The position numbers and the translations under genes were made by a program. DNA of 59,796 bases from Staphylococcus rostri (GTDB lineage Bacteria; Bacillota; Bacilli; Staphylococcales; Staphylococcaceae), in assembly GCF_002902145.1 (NCBI RefSeq), contig NZ_PPRF01000013.1, positions 1 to 59,796 on the forward strand, given 5' to 3'. The notes beneath the pieces were generated by a model that did not search any database, was not told the DNA's origin, and saw only the letters and a list, made by a program, of their open reading frames with translations. Shown here in pieces: positions 16,556-25,928 of the stretch (within the stretch, counting starts at the first letter, position 1; each line of letters opens with the position of its first letter).

Positions 16556-17347
16556 GTGGAGCAGTTCTATCAGTTAGGTTGGACATTGGATTCAGCAGGT
16601 GGCGTGTCAGGTGAGGCATACATGGCTGAACAAGATGGACAGAAGTTATTTTTGAAAAGGAACTCAAATCCTTTTATTGCGGCGTTATCGGCAGAAGGTA
16701 TTGTGCCAAAGCTCGTATGGACGAAACGTATTGAAACGGGTGAAGTAGTAACAGCACAGCACTGGAAAAATGGCCGTGAGCTTGAAGCGGATGAAATGGG
16801 TCAAGCGCGCGTGGCACAGTTATTAAAGAAAATCCATCAATCCCGACCATTACTGACGATGTTAAAACGTATGGAAATGGCACCTATCACACCGGAGATT
16901 ATGTTGAATAAAATTAATGCATCGTTATCAAGAGAAGTTCTTACACACCACGTGGTAAGAAAGGCATTGACGTATTTAGAAGATCATATGCCTGAATTAG
17001 ATGCGAGATTTTATACGGTCGTACACGGTGATGTAAACCATAACAATTGGTTGCTGTCAGATAAGGATGAATTATTCCTTGTTGACTGGGAAGGTGCAAT
17101 GATTGCGGACTGGGCAATCGATATTGGTATGCTGCTTTACAATTATGTTCCTGAAAGCCAATGGTCTGAATGGTTAGATACTTATGGCGTGAAAGAGACA
17201 ATGGATCTCAAAAAACGCATGAAATGGTATACCGTCATTCAGTCGATTGGTATGGTTCAATGGAGTGAAGAGCACAAGCGCTTTAAAGAAATGAACACAT
17301 GGCTTGAGTTTTTAAATGATGTCATGACAAGTAATTTATTTATATAA
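16556..17347 (+). CDS. aminoglycoside/choline-kinase-like phosphotransferase
   Basis: A 263-residue protein of the APH/choline kinase fold (Bacillus YtmP-like). The catalytic loop VVHGDVNHNNWLL matches the HGDxxxxN signature, and LVDWEGAMIADWAIDIG supplies the metal-binding Asp. These suggest ATP-dependent small-molecule phosphorylation, substrate unknown; the sequence gives no reason to call it a resistance enzyme. The start is GTG at 16556, nine bases after GTGAGGTG; an ATG at 16551 is out of frame. trmB follows after 12 bases, the same order as in Bacillus. Confidence 0.87.
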   Translation: MEQFYQLGWTLDSAGGVSGEAYMAEQDGQKLFLKRNSNPFIAALSAEGIVPKLVWTKRIETGEVVTAQHWKNGRELEADEMGQARVAQLLKKIHQSRPLLTMLKRMEMAPITPEIMLNKINASLSREVLTHHVVRKALTYLEDHMPELDARFYTVVHGDVNHNNWLLSDKDELFLVDWEGAMIADWAIDIGMLLYNYVPESQWSEWLDTYGVKETMDLKKRMKWYTVIQSIGMVQWSEEHKRFKEMNTWLEFLNDVMTSNLFI

Positions 17348-17359
17348 GGAGTTATAATC

Positions 17360-18007
17360 ATGAGAATGCGACATAAGCCATGGGCTGAAGATTATTTGCG
17401 TGAGCATCCAGAGATTGTAGACATTGATTGCGATCATGCAAATTCTGTGTCACAGTGGTTCGATAACGACCATCCGATCCATATTGAAGTAGGTTCGGGT
17501 ATGGGGCAGTTCATTACAACGCTTGCTTCACAAAACCCACACATTAACTATATTGCGATTGAACGCGATAAGAATGTGATGATCCGCGTATTGGATAAGG
17601 TGAGAGATAAAGGTCTCACGAATATTAAATTGTTGTGTAATGATGCGGTCGTGTTAACGGATTATTTCGCAACAAATGAAGTTGCGCGTATTTATTTAAA
17701 CTTCTCTGATCCGTGGCCTAAAACACGTCACGCTAAAAGAAGATTGACGTATCACACATTTTTAGCGATTTATCAACAAATTCTACATGAAGATGGCGAT
17801 ATTCATTTTAAAACAGACAACCGTGGTTTGTTTGCGTATAGTTTAGAAAGTATGTCGCAATATGGCATGTATTTTACAAAAATCAATTTGAACTTGCATG
17901 AAGAAGATGCAGAAGATAATATCGAAACTGAATATGAGCATAAATTTGCAGAAAAAGGGTCGCGAATTTATCGCATGGAAGCAAAATTCCACGCGCCAAA
18001 AGCATAA
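17360..18007 (+). CDS. trmB: tRNA (guanine-46-N7)-methyltransferase
   Basis: A 215-residue SAM-dependent methyltransferase forming m7G46 in the tRNA variable loop. The SAM motif is [10 protein letters not shown] (about 44-53). [16 protein letters not shown] carries the family's DPWPKxRHxKRR signature. The ATG has AAGGAG upstream. Directly downstream of the APH-like kinase and ended by a good terminator. Confidence 0.96.
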   Translation: MRMRHKPWAEDYLREHPEIVDIDCDHANSVSQWFDNDHPIHIEVGSGMGQFITTLASQNPHINYIAIERDKNVMIRVLDKVRDKGLTNIKLLCNDAVVLTDYFATNEVARIYLNFSDPWPKTRHAKRRLTYHTFLAIYQQILHEDGDIHFKTDNRGLFAYSLESMSQYGMYFTKINLNLHEEDAEDNIETEYEHKFAEKGSRIYRMEAKFHAPKA

Positions 18008-18020
18008 ACTTTGCGTCTAA

Positions 18021-18054
18021 AACATCACTCACAAAATGGAGAGTGGTGTTTTTT
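18021..18054 (+). terminator. trmB terminator
   Basis: AACATCACTC pairs with GAGTGGTGTT, followed by a T run. Confidence 0.8.
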
Positions 18055-18119
18055 GCATTTTATTTGATGAACAGCCTTCAATATCGCTAAAATAGAAGTA
18101 ATGATAGGGGGAATGCGTG

Positions 18120-18953
18120 ATGAAACTAGGTAAATTCCAAATTGATGTGCTCAACGGTGGCGATGTCAAAATGGATGGAGGTGCAATCTTTGGTGTGGTA
18201 CCGAAACCATTATGGGCGAAAAAGTATCCGTTCAATGACAACAACCAAGTGCCATTATCGACGCATCCAATCTTAATTAGAACGGACGACTGTAACATGA
18301 TTATTGATGCGGGTATCGGTAATGGTCGGTTGACTGATAAGCAAAAACGCAATTATGGTGTTGGTCAAGAAGCAGATATTGAAAAAAGCTTGGCACAATA
18401 CGACTTAACACCTGCAGACATTGATCTCGTGTTAATGACACATATGCATTTCGATCATGCGACTGGTTTGGTGGATGAAGAAGGACATGCAACGTTTCCA
18501 AATGCACAGCACGTGATTCAACAAGATGAGTGGCACGAGTTTGTCAGTCCTAATATTCGTAGTAAGGCAACATATTGGCCGGCGAACAGAGGCGATTATG
18601 AAGTGCGTACGATTTTATTTGAGAAAACATACACACCGTACCCTGGTATTACAATGACACATACAGGTGGTCATAGCTTTGGTCATGCGATTATTGAAAT
18701 TGAAAGTGAAGGACAGAAAGCGGTCCACATGGCGGATATTTTTCCGACAGTTGCACATGTGAATCCATTGTGGGTTTCTGCATATGATGACTATCCAATG
18801 CAGTCGATTCGCGCAAAAGAGCGTCTCACGAAACGCTATATTTTAGAAGATTATTGGTTTTTGTTTTATCATGATATTAATTATTTGGCTGCGAAGTTTG
18901 ATACAGATGGCAAAACAATTAAAGAAACGATTGAACGACCAAAATTTGAATAG
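18120..18953 (+). CDS. metallo-beta-lactamase-fold hydrolase, YtnP-like
   Basis: A 277-residue MBL-fold protein with the zinc motif THMHFDHATG (HxHxDH), a later HTGGHSFGH and an Asp in HMADIFPT. Closest in layout to Bacillus YtnP, described as a quorum-quenching lactonase. Cytoplasmic, no signal peptide. The ATG at 18120 follows AGGGGG; a GTG one codon earlier is less likely. It occupies the ytnP position between trmB and the M42 peptidase. The lactonase activity is by homology only. Confidence 0.86.
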   Translation: MKLGKFQIDVLNGGDVKMDGGAIFGVVPKPLWAKKYPFNDNNQVPLSTHPILIRTDDCNMIIDAGIGNGRLTDKQKRNYGVGQEADIEKSLAQYDLTPADIDLVLMTHMHFDHATGLVDEEGHATFPNAQHVIQQDEWHEFVSPNIRSKATYWPANRGDYEVRTILFEKTYTPYPGITMTHTGGHSFGHAIIEIESEGQKAVHMADIFPTVAHVNPLWVSAYDDYPMQSIRAKERLTKRYILEDYWFLFYHDINYLAAKFDTDGKTIKETIERPKFE

Positions 18954-18962
18954 GCATCAAAA

Positions 18963-19021
18963 AAGGGACACAACGTGCATACAACCATCCTAACGTGGTG
19001 GTTGCACATGTTGTGTCCCTT
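18963..19021. terminator. long bidirectional hairpin terminator
   Basis: AAGGGACACAAC and GTTGTGTCCCTT, extended by CAACCA / TGGTTG nearer the loop, form a stem spanning 59 bases between convergent genes. It also carries the GGGAC motif of the repeat family. Confidence 0.85.
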
Positions 19022-19028
19022 AGTCGTA

Positions 19029-19349
19029 TTAAACTTCAATAATGTCTATAACTTGACCATCATATGCATCAGCAATAAAAGTATAGTGGTAAACTTTACC
19101 ATTACGCAGTGCACTAATGCCGCCTTTATAGACTTCATACTCGATTCCAAACTTGCGATAAAGTGTTGGCTCATAGACAATGTATGAACCCGTGACATTT
19201 TGAAAATAATCTTTTACGGATGCAATCACTTTCTCTGCAGGGTAATAACTTTGTTTGTTTTTATTTAGTGTATAAAAATAACTACCTGTCATCAGAATCC
19301 CAATTGTAATAGGAATCATCAGTGGCCATTTTTTCTTTGTATTTCTCAA
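19029..19349 (-). CDS. small membrane-anchored PepSY-like protein
   Basis: A 106-residue protein with a basic N-terminus (MRNTKKKW), one hydrophobic helix (about 9-27) and an extracellular part ending GKVYHYTFIADAYDGQVIDIIEV, which resembles the end of a PepSY domain. No lipobox or LPXTG motif. It probably starts at TTG 19349-19347, preceded by GGGGGCGATG; an internal ATG at residue 11 would remove half of the signal region. Function unknown; PepSY-type proteins are often peptidase-regulatory. Confidence 0.7.
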   Translation of the reverse strand: MRNTKKKWPLMIPITIGILMTGSYFYTLNKNKQSYYPAEKVIASVKDYFQNVTGSYIVYEPTLYRKFGIEYEVYKGGISALRNGKVYHYTFIADAYDGQVIDIIEV

Positions 19350-19447
19350 TTACATCGCCCCCATGAAAACATATTTCTAGTGTACCACAGCTGAGATGTT
19401 ATACTAAAGTAAGAATGTAAGAGAAAAAAATAGGGGAGCGTGTGTCT

Positions 19448-20518
19448 ATGACAGAAAGTACATTACAACATATAAAAAAACTGACTGAAATGCATGGTGC
19501 ACCTAACTTTGAACATCGTGTTCGTGACTATATGAAGCGTGCGATGACACCGTATGTCGATGGCTTTGTTGATGATCGTATGGGTGGTTTTTATGGTGTG
19601 AAAAAAAGTGCGAATCCAAATGCACAGCGTGTGATGGTAGCGGCGCATATGGACGAAATTGGGTTTATGATTACGGAGATTACTGCACAAGGTTTTATTA
19701 AGTTCACAGCATTAGGTGGTGTCGCGAATGATATTTGGCAAGGGCAACGCTTAAAAGTGTTAACACAGCAAGATGAAGAAGTTGTAGGGGTCGTTGCGAA
19801 TATTCCTAAACATTTTAGAACGGGGCAGGAAGGTGCACCGAAAATTGAAGATTTGTTATTGGATATTGGTGCGACATCGCCTGAAGAAGTGGCGGAACGT
19901 GGGATTGTGATTGGCGATCCGATTGTACCACATACCGAACTTATTCAATTGTCGGAACATCGATTTGCGGCTAAGGCATGGGATAACCGTTATGGCTGTG
20001 TGATTGCAATCGAACTGTTAGAACAACTTAAAGACGTTGAATTGGACTTTGATTTGTACGTAGGTGCCAACGTCCAAGAAGAAGTCGGTTTACGCGGTGC
20101 ACGTGTAGCAGCAAACTTAATTAAGCCGGATATTGCATTTGTTGTCGACTGCTCGCCGGCTAACGATATGAAAGGACGTCAAGGGCTCTCTGGCGTACTT
20201 GGAGACGGTGCATTGTTGCGTATTAAAGATGGTACAATGTTATTGAAACCAGCATTCAAGCAATTTTTAATTGACGTTGCAGAAACACATAATATTCAAT
20301 ATCAACATTACATCTCACCAGGTGGTACAGATGGTGGTGCAATCCATCAATCAGGCATCGGTGTACCAACCGCGGTTATTGGTGTATGCGCACGTTATAT
20401 CCATAGTTCTGATGCGGTATTTGATATTCGTGACTATGCAGCGGCGAAAACGTGGTTATCACAATCTGTCCAAGCATTGGATGCACAAGTCATTTCAAAA
20501 TTACAGTATGAAATCTAA
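19448..20518 (+). CDS. M42 family metallo-aminopeptidase
   Basis: A 356-residue co-catalytic zinc aminopeptidase (YtoP/PepA/glutamyl aminopeptidase type). Metal ligands are visible in AAHMDEIG, AWDNRYGC, VQEEVGLRGA (catalytic Glu pair), VVDCSPAND and RYIHSSDAV. Expected to be an oligomeric cytoplasmic peptidase trimming peptides. ATG 19448 has GGGGAG nine bases upstream; a GTG two codons earlier is possible. The thioredoxin-like gene follows 20 bases later, as in Bacillus ytoP-ytpP. Confidence 0.91.
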   Translation: MTESTLQHIKKLTEMHGAPNFEHRVRDYMKRAMTPYVDGFVDDRMGGFYGVKKSANPNAQRVMVAAHMDEIGFMITEITAQGFIKFTALGGVANDIWQGQRLKVLTQQDEEVVGVVANIPKHFRTGQEGAPKIEDLLLDIGATSPEEVAERGIVIGDPIVPHTELIQLSEHRFAAKAWDNRYGCVIAIELLEQLKDVELDFDLYVGANVQEEVGLRGARVAANLIKPDIAFVVDCSPANDMKGRQGLSGVLGDGALLRIKDGTMLLKPAFKQFLIDVAETHNIQYQHYISPGGTDGGAIHQSGIGVPTAVIGVCARYIHSSDAVFDIRDYAAAKTWLSQSVQALDAQVISKLQYEI

Positions 20519-20538
20519 ATAAAAGGAGTGTTGTTAAC

Positions 20539-20847
20539 ATGAAGCAACTTGAAAATATTGAACAATATGAAACGTATAAACAAAAGGAAACAGTTTTTCT
20601 ATTTACGGCAGATTGGTGCCCAGATTGCCGCGTCATCGAGCCAGGATTACCAGAAATTGAAGCGAAGTTTACACAATTTGAATTTGTATCTGTAGATCGC
20701 GATCAATTTATCGACTTAGCGATTGAAGAAGGTGTTATGGGTATTCCAAGTTTCTTAGTGTATAAAGCAGGCGAACGTGTTGGGGATTATATCGGTAAAG
20801 AACGCAAGACAATTGAACAAATTGATGCATTTTTAAGCCGATTTTAA
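20539..20847 (+). CDS. thioredoxin-like protein, YtpP type
   Basis: A 102-residue thioredoxin-fold protein with redox motif WCPDC (C27, C30) and a cis-proline in GIPSF. The charged PD between the cysteines differs from the GP of housekeeping thioredoxin, so a specialised thiol-disulfide role is likely. Conserved partner of the M42 peptidase and ytpQ/ytpR genes. The ribosome site is AAGGAGTG. Confidence 0.88.
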   Translation: MKQLENIEQYETYKQKETVFLFTADWCPDCRVIEPGLPEIEAKFTQFEFVSVDRDQFIDLAIEEGVMGIPSFLVYKAGERVGDYIGKERKTIEQIDAFLSRF

Positions 20848-20865
20848 GCTTTCACGAAGAAGGTA

Positions 20866-20960
20866 GTAGTGGATCAGCGTGCACTTTCTGAAGCCCACTT
20901 AACCTTGTCGAGGTGGGACAATAGAATCTTTTTAGAAAAACTGAGATTCCTGTCTCACGC
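20866..20960 (+). repeat. GGGAC-class intergenic hairpin element
   Basis: The GAAGGTAGTAG lead-in and CTTAACCTTGTCGAGG spacer precede the stem-loop 20912-20959: GGTGGGACA, AGAATCT / AGATTC, TGTCTCAC. Same design as the element at 166-290. A 60-codon open frame across it is a by-product. A second perfect hairpin, ACCCTTGGGAC / GTCCTAAGGGT, lies at 20998-21033. Confidence 0.72.
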
Positions 20961-21079
20961 TGAAGATGTAAAGACACAATTACAAAGCAAGATTTCAACC
21001 CTTGGGACGCACGTTTTTTCTAGTCCTAAGGGTATATTTATTGTAAACTAATATAAGGCATGAAATTAGGAGTGAAAAA

Positions 21080-21940
21080 ATGAATGTCTTTAAAATGAGA
21101 GATTTATTAAAAACACGTTTGAGTAATCTAGAAGTAGGTTTTCAATTCAATCGTGATAAAGAATCACTAAGAATTTATCGCACGGATAATCAAAAAGGTG
21201 TGACAGTCAAGCTTTCACCGATTGTTGCGAAATACAATAAAGGACAGCAACAAATCGTTGAAGAAATTGTGTACTATGTTGAAGAAACGATTGCACAAAT
21301 GCAAGATGAATCAACGAAGACACTGGATGATATTCAAATTTTACCTGTGATTCGTGCGACAAGTTTTCACGAAAAAACACCTGAGGGTCATCAATTCCTA
21401 ACAGATGCCCATACGGCTGAGACACGTATTTACTATGCGCTAGATTTAGGTAAGTCGTATCGTCTCATTGATGATAAAGTGTTAGAAGATCTTGGACTTA
21501 CTGCGCAACAAGTGAAAGAAATGGCATTGTTTAATGTGCGTAAGTTAGATATTTCTTACAAAACGGATGAAGTCAAAGGAAATATATTCTATTTCTTTAA
21601 TACGAATGATGGCTATGATGCGAGTCGAATTTTGAATAAACAGTTACTACAAGACTTCGAGGCGAAATGCCAAGGCGAGATGTTAGTGGCTGTACCGCAT
21701 CAAGATGTGCTGATCATTGCGGACATTCGCAATCATACAGGTTATGATGTTATGGCGCATATGACCATGTCATTTTTTACAAATGGTTTAGTGCCGATTA
21801 CATCATTATCGTTAAGCTATCATGATGGAAAATTTGAACCGATTTTTATATTAGGCAAAAACAATAAACAAAAGTCCGCGCAAGAGCCGAATGTTGTGCA
21901 ACATTTGCGTGCGACAAAAGATACAGAAACGGATGAATAG
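21080..21940 (+). CDS. DUF1444 family protein, YtpQ
   Basis: A 286-residue cytoplasmic protein of the conserved DUF1444 (YtpQ) family, recognised from the N-terminal [24 protein letters not shown] opening and its place between ytpP and ytpR. No catalytic motif or membrane segment is visible and the function is unknown. The ribosome site is AGGAGTG. Its stop is 11 bases before the next start, so it shares a transcript with ytpR and the DNA translocase. Confidence 0.85.
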   Translation: MNVFKMRDLLKTRLSNLEVGFQFNRDKESLRIYRTDNQKGVTVKLSPIVAKYNKGQQQIVEEIVYYVEETIAQMQDESTKTLDDIQILPVIRATSFHEKTPEGHQFLTDAHTAETRIYYALDLGKSYRLIDDKVLEDLGLTAQQVKEMALFNVRKLDISYKTDEVKGNIFYFFNTNDGYDASRILNKQLLQDFEAKCQGEMLVAVPHQDVLIIADIRNHTGYDVMAHMTMSFFTNGLVPITSLSLSYHDGKFEPIFILGKNNKQKSAQEPNVVQHLRATKDTETDE

Positions 21941-21951
21941 GAGAGAAAACA

Positions 21952-22551
21952 ATGAATTTATTTTACAATCCAACAGGTGTTGGCGACGTAGCATTTGTAC
22001 AATTAGAAGTGGTAGAAGGCCCGTTTGAATACGAAAGAACTGGCGATGTTGTGACGATTAAAAAAGATGACAAAGTTGTAGGATTTAATATTTTCAAAGC
22101 TGCTGAATCATTGAACATTGAGGGTGTAGGACATATTAAAATGACAGATGCGTTGTTATCTGACATTCAAGCAGCACTTCAAGCGTCTGGTGTTAATGCA
22201 GAATTAGATGTTGATTTATCACCAAAATTTGTCGTTGGTTATGTACAAGAAAAAGAGAAACATCCAAATGCTGACAAATTAAGTGTATGTAAAATTGATG
22301 TCGACACTGAAGTTTTACAAATTGTGTGTGGTGCACCAAACATTGAGCAAGGGCAAAAAGTTGTCGTTGCAAAAGTAGGTGCGGTAATGCCAAGTGGTAT
22401 GATTATTAAAGATGCAGAATTACGTGGCGTGCCATCAAGTGGTATGGTGTGCTCTATGAAAGAGTTGGATTTACCGAATGCGCCACAAGAAAAAGGGATT
22501 ATGGTTTTAGAAGATTCGTATCAAGTAGGACAAGCATTTTTTGAAGAATAA
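21952..22551 (+). CDS. YtpR family tRNA-binding-domain protein
   Basis: A 199-residue protein: an N-terminal DUF4479-type domain (about 1-85), then an EMAP/Arc1p-like tRNA-binding domain (about 90-199) with [20 protein letters not shown] and [16 protein letters not shown]. The second half resembles the N-terminal part of PheT beta subunits, but no synthetase core is attached. Likely binds tRNA or another RNA; role unknown. The ribosome site is GGAGAG. It lies immediately upstream of the translocase gene. Confidence 0.88.
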   Translation: MNLFYNPTGVGDVAFVQLEVVEGPFEYERTGDVVTIKKDDKVVGFNIFKAAESLNIEGVGHIKMTDALLSDIQAALQASGVNAELDVDLSPKFVVGYVQEKEKHPNADKLSVCKIDVDTEVLQIVCGAPNIEQGQKVVVAKVGAVMPSGMIIKDAELRGVPSSGMVCSMKELDLPNAPQEKGIMVLEDSYQVGQAFFEE

Positions 22552-22568
22552 GGAGAGGGTGTGAACTC

Positions 22569-25500
22569 ATGAGTTGGTTTGACAAATTATTTGGCGAAGA
22601 TGATAAGTCTGCAACGACACGTCGTTCATCCCAAAAACGTTCACAACACCAATCTTCACAAGAGACGTCACAGGGGCTTATCCCGCAAACGAATGATGTC
22701 TATCAACGACCGAGAGGGAAGTTTCGCTTTCCGATAGATATGCATGATGCGCATCATACAATGGATGAAACGGATATGGCACATACGACAAGTCAACAGA
22801 CTGAACCTGCACATAGACATAGTGATCAGCGTCCGTCGTATACACTCGATAGAAGGCAACGAAGACATCGCAATGGTGTGCGTGTGAAAGGAACTGAGAC
22901 ACCATCAGCGTCTGATTTACAAGTGTCACGTAGCAATACGCTGTCTACACATTATCGCCGTCCATCGACGACATATCGTGCAAATGGTGCGCGTGATACG
23001 GCAGCGACACGTCAACAAGAAACACGACCAGCATACCATCGTCCTGACTTCAAAGCGTCTGAAGTACCATCAGCAATCTTTGGAACGAAAGCACGTCGTG
23101 AGATTAAGAATAGTGGGTTAAAGCAACCACAAAATACGCAAGCGAATGATGGACATACAACGCGTGATGTGACGAAAACAACACGTCAAGCACCTGTAAA
23201 GCGTCCATCATCTACAAGTCAACGTAGTAAAAAGCAAGCAACACCAAACTATTCTAAGCGTGATAACACAATTAATATTGAGAATATCTATGCGTCTCAA
23301 ATTGTTGAAGAGATTAGGCGTGAGCGTGAAAAGAAAGTACTACAAAAGAAACGCTTTAAAGAATCATTAGAGCAAAAGAAAGCAGCACAACAACAGGATG
23401 ACAGTTCCGATATTCAACAAGCAATTGATGCCATGCATGCGCAACAGGCGAAACAATTGCTAGGTGCTGCATATGACATGGACGATACAGACAATCGTGA
23501 TGTTTCGGAAGTGTTAGAAAGTGTGAAGCAACTAGAAGTGGCCACGCAAGATGATTCAGCAAATGAGTATGAAGATCAATACCAATACGAAGAAGTTGAC
23601 TTGTCACAATATGCAGATGAGCACGATGAAGTACAAGACAGTGTTGAAGACACAAATTCAGCAGATGTAGCGACGGTTGAAGCACCTAAGAATATTGAAA
23701 GTGCACATGACGACATTGATCAACATGATACTGTGCAGATGGATGACAGTGCTGACATGACACAAGGTGTGGTTAACGAACCTGTCTCAGAAGCCACAGA
23801 AGTGCAAAATGCTGACGATGCGACGTCGGACTTTGACACGCATGACTTTGAAGACAACACTGAAATGTTACATGAAGAAGATATTAAGAATGATGCATCA
23901 GCTGTTGTATCGGACGAACCTAACGATGGAACGACTGAGCGTGACGAACAAGCAAAACGATCTGTTGTAGCACCAATCTTGAAACCAACTGTTGCTCAAC
24001 ATGGTGAATCAACAGTCGATATGCGTGACGATGAAGCGCAAGTAACGACGCAAGATACAGTCGACGAAACAGATGTATCGACTGCGAGTGATGTTGAAGA
24101 TGCTACAGAACGTGACGTTGATGAGCAAGTGGACGAAGCTGCAGTGGTGCAGGACGAGCCAGCGCATGTCGAAGCGGATGATGCGGAAGCAGCGCAAGGC
24201 GAAACAGCTGAGTCGGCTGAGCCGGTACAAGCTGTTGAAGCAACGCGCCCAACACCTATCAGACGTAAGGCGAAACCTTTTAATGTTGTGATGACACCAT
24301 CAGACAAGAAAAGACATATGGAACGTCAACAACAGCAACGACAAGTAACACCGCACAGGCAAGCGACACCGATGAAGAATGCGTCGTCTGAACAACAGAC
24401 AGTGCAACGTGGTTCTGAGCGTGTCACGAGCCCGGAACTTGTTGATACGACAACTGGGCAAGGCAGCGAAAAACCTAACACGCCAGTTGCGGAGAAGAAG
24501 ATACGTCGAGGTCCAATGATTCATTTACCGAGTCTTGATTTATTAGATGCACCGGAAGTTCATGAACGTGATGAAACATGGATTGCAGAGAAGAAACAAG
24601 AGTTAAATGACGCATTTTACTATTTCAATGTGCCTGCAGAAGTCGTTAATGTCATTGAAGGACCAAGTGTGACACGTTTTGAACTGTCTGTTGAAAAAGG
24701 TGTGAAAGTATCACGTATTACAGCGTTACAAGACGATATTAAAATGGCACTTGCCGCAAAAGATATTCGTATCGAAGCACCAATTCCTGGTACAAGTCTC
24801 GTTGGTATTGAAGTGCCAAATCAAAACCCAATGAAAGTGAATTTACGTGCGATTATTGAGTCGGAAAGTTTTAAAAACGCATCTTCAAAATTAACCGTTG
24901 CGATGGGTAATCGTATTAATAATGAACCGTTGTTAATGGATATTGCTAAGACACCGCACGCCCTTATCGCAGGTGCAACGGGTTCAGGTAAGTCAGTATC
25001 TATTAACAGTATTTTAATTTCATTACTTTATCGCAATCACCCTGAAGAGTTGAAATTATTGCTGATTGATCCGAAAATGGTTGAACTAGCACCTTATAAT
25101 GACTTACCACACCTTGTGGCACCCGTTATTACGGATGTTAAAGCAGCAACGCAAAGCTTGAAATGGGCAGTTGAAGAGATGGAAAGACGATACAAACTGT
25201 TTGCTCAAGCACACGTGCGTAACATTACAGCTTTCAATAAAAAAGTGAGTTACGATCAACGCATTCCTAAGATTGTGATTGTCATTGATGAGTTGGCCGA
25301 CTTGATGATGATGGCACCACAAGAAGTTGAACAATCAATTGCACGTATCGCTCAAAAAGCGCGTGCATGTGGTATTCATATGTTAGTCGCAACCCAACGT
25401 CCATCGGTGAATGTTATTACAGGATTAATCAAAGCAAATATTCCTACTCGAATCGCATTTATGGTATCATCAAGTGTGGATTCAAGAACAATTTTAGATA

Positions 25501-25904
25501 GTGGCGGTGCAGAACGTTTACTAGGCTATGGCGATATGTTGTATCTTGGAGGTGGCATGAACAAGCCAATCCGTGTTCAAGGTACATTTGTGTCAGATGA
25601 CGAAATCGATCGCGTTGTGGACTTTATTAAAGCACAACGTGGACCGGAATATTTATTCCAAGAGCAGGAGTTATTGAAGAAAACGGAAACACCTGCTAAA
25701 GATGAGCTTTTTTATGAAGTGTGTGAATTTATGGTGCGTGAACAGAGTATATCCACATCACTGATTCAACGTCATTTCCAAATAGGTTATAATCGTGCAG
25801 CGCGCATTATTGATCAATTAGAACAATTAGGATACATTTCCGGGGCGAACGGTTCAAAACCGAGAGATGTTTATCTTACAGAATCAGAGTTAAGCGAACT
25901 ATAA
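22569..25904 (+). CDS. FtsK/SpoIIIE-family DNA translocase
   Basis: An 1111-residue double-stranded DNA pump. Residues about 1-660 are low-complexity: first basic and S/T/Q/R-rich, then very acidic (D/E/V/A/T, about 290-570). No transmembrane helices are seen, unlike classical FtsK. The motor follows, with Walker A GATGSGKS at 802-809 and Walker B IVIVIDELADLM at about 902-913. A C-terminal winged-helix gamma domain (QRHFQIGYNRAARIIDQLE) reads oriented DNA motifs. Equivalent to Bacillus YtpS/YtpT and to the SpoIIIE-like protein beside murC in S. aureus. It probably clears chromosomal DNA from the septum. The ATG follows GGAGAGGG. Confidence 0.92.
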   Translation: MSWFDKLFGEDDKSATTRRSSQKRSQHQSSQETSQGLIPQTNDVYQRPRGKFRFPIDMHDAHHTMDETDMAHTTSQQTEPAHRHSDQRPSYTLDRRQRRHRNGVRVKGTETPSASDLQVSRSNTLSTHYRRPSTTYRANGARDTAATRQQETRPAYHRPDFKASEVPSAIFGTKARREIKNSGLKQPQNTQANDGHTTRDVTKTTRQAPVKRPSSTSQRSKKQATPNYSKRDNTINIENIYASQIVEEIRREREKKVLQKKRFKESLEQKKAAQQQDDSSDIQQAIDAMHAQQAKQLLGAAYDMDDTDNRDVSEVLESVKQLEVATQDDSANEYEDQYQYEEVDLSQYADEHDEVQDSVEDTNSADVATVEAPKNIESAHDDIDQHDTVQMDDSADMTQGVVNEPVSEATEVQNADDATSDFDTHDFEDNTEMLHEEDIKNDASAVVSDEPNDGTTERDEQAKRSVVAPILKPTVAQHGESTVDMRDDEAQVTTQDTVDETDVSTASDVEDATERDVDEQVDEAAVVQDEPAHVEADDAEAAQGETAESAEPVQAVEATRPTPIRRKAKPFNVVMTPSDKKRHMERQQQQRQVTPHRQATPMKNASSEQQTVQRGSERVTSPELVDTTTGQGSEKPNTPVAEKKIRRGPMIHLPSLDLLDAPEVHERDETWIAEKKQELNDAFYYFNVPAEVVNVIEGPSVTRFELSVEKGVKVSRITALQDDIKMALAAKDIRIEAPIPGTSLVGIEVPNQNPMKVNLRAIIESESFKNASSKLTVAMGNRINNEPLLMDIAKTPHALIAGATGSGKSVSINSILISLLYRNHPEELKLLLIDPKMVELAPYNDLPHLVAPVITDVKAATQSLKWAVEEMERRYKLFAQAHVRNITAFNKKVSYDQRIPKIVIVIDELADLMMMAPQEVEQSIARIAQKARACGIHMLVATQRPSVNVITGLIKANIPTRIAFMVSSSVDSRTILDSGGAERLLGYGDMLYLGGGMNKPIRVQGTFVSDDEIDRVVDFIKAQRGPEYLFQEQELLKKTETPAKDELFYEVCEFMVREQSISTSLIQRHFQIGYNRAARIIDQLEQLGYISGANGSKPRDVYLTESELSEL

Positions 25905-25928
25905 AAAACAGAAAGGAGCGATTGTGTC

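Noticed and set aside
16556..17347. Aminoglycoside resistance gene
   Set aside because: The APH fold is shared by many housekeeping kinases, and the gene sits in a conserved Bacillus-like order before trmB.
20869..21051. 60-residue open frame after the thioredoxin-like gene
   Set aside because: It runs straight through two hairpins of the GGGAC family and lacks a ribosome site.
23996..24307. Antisense Ser/Thr/Ala-rich frame inside the translocase gene
   Set aside because: Shadow of the acidic low-complexity linker on the other strand; no start signals.
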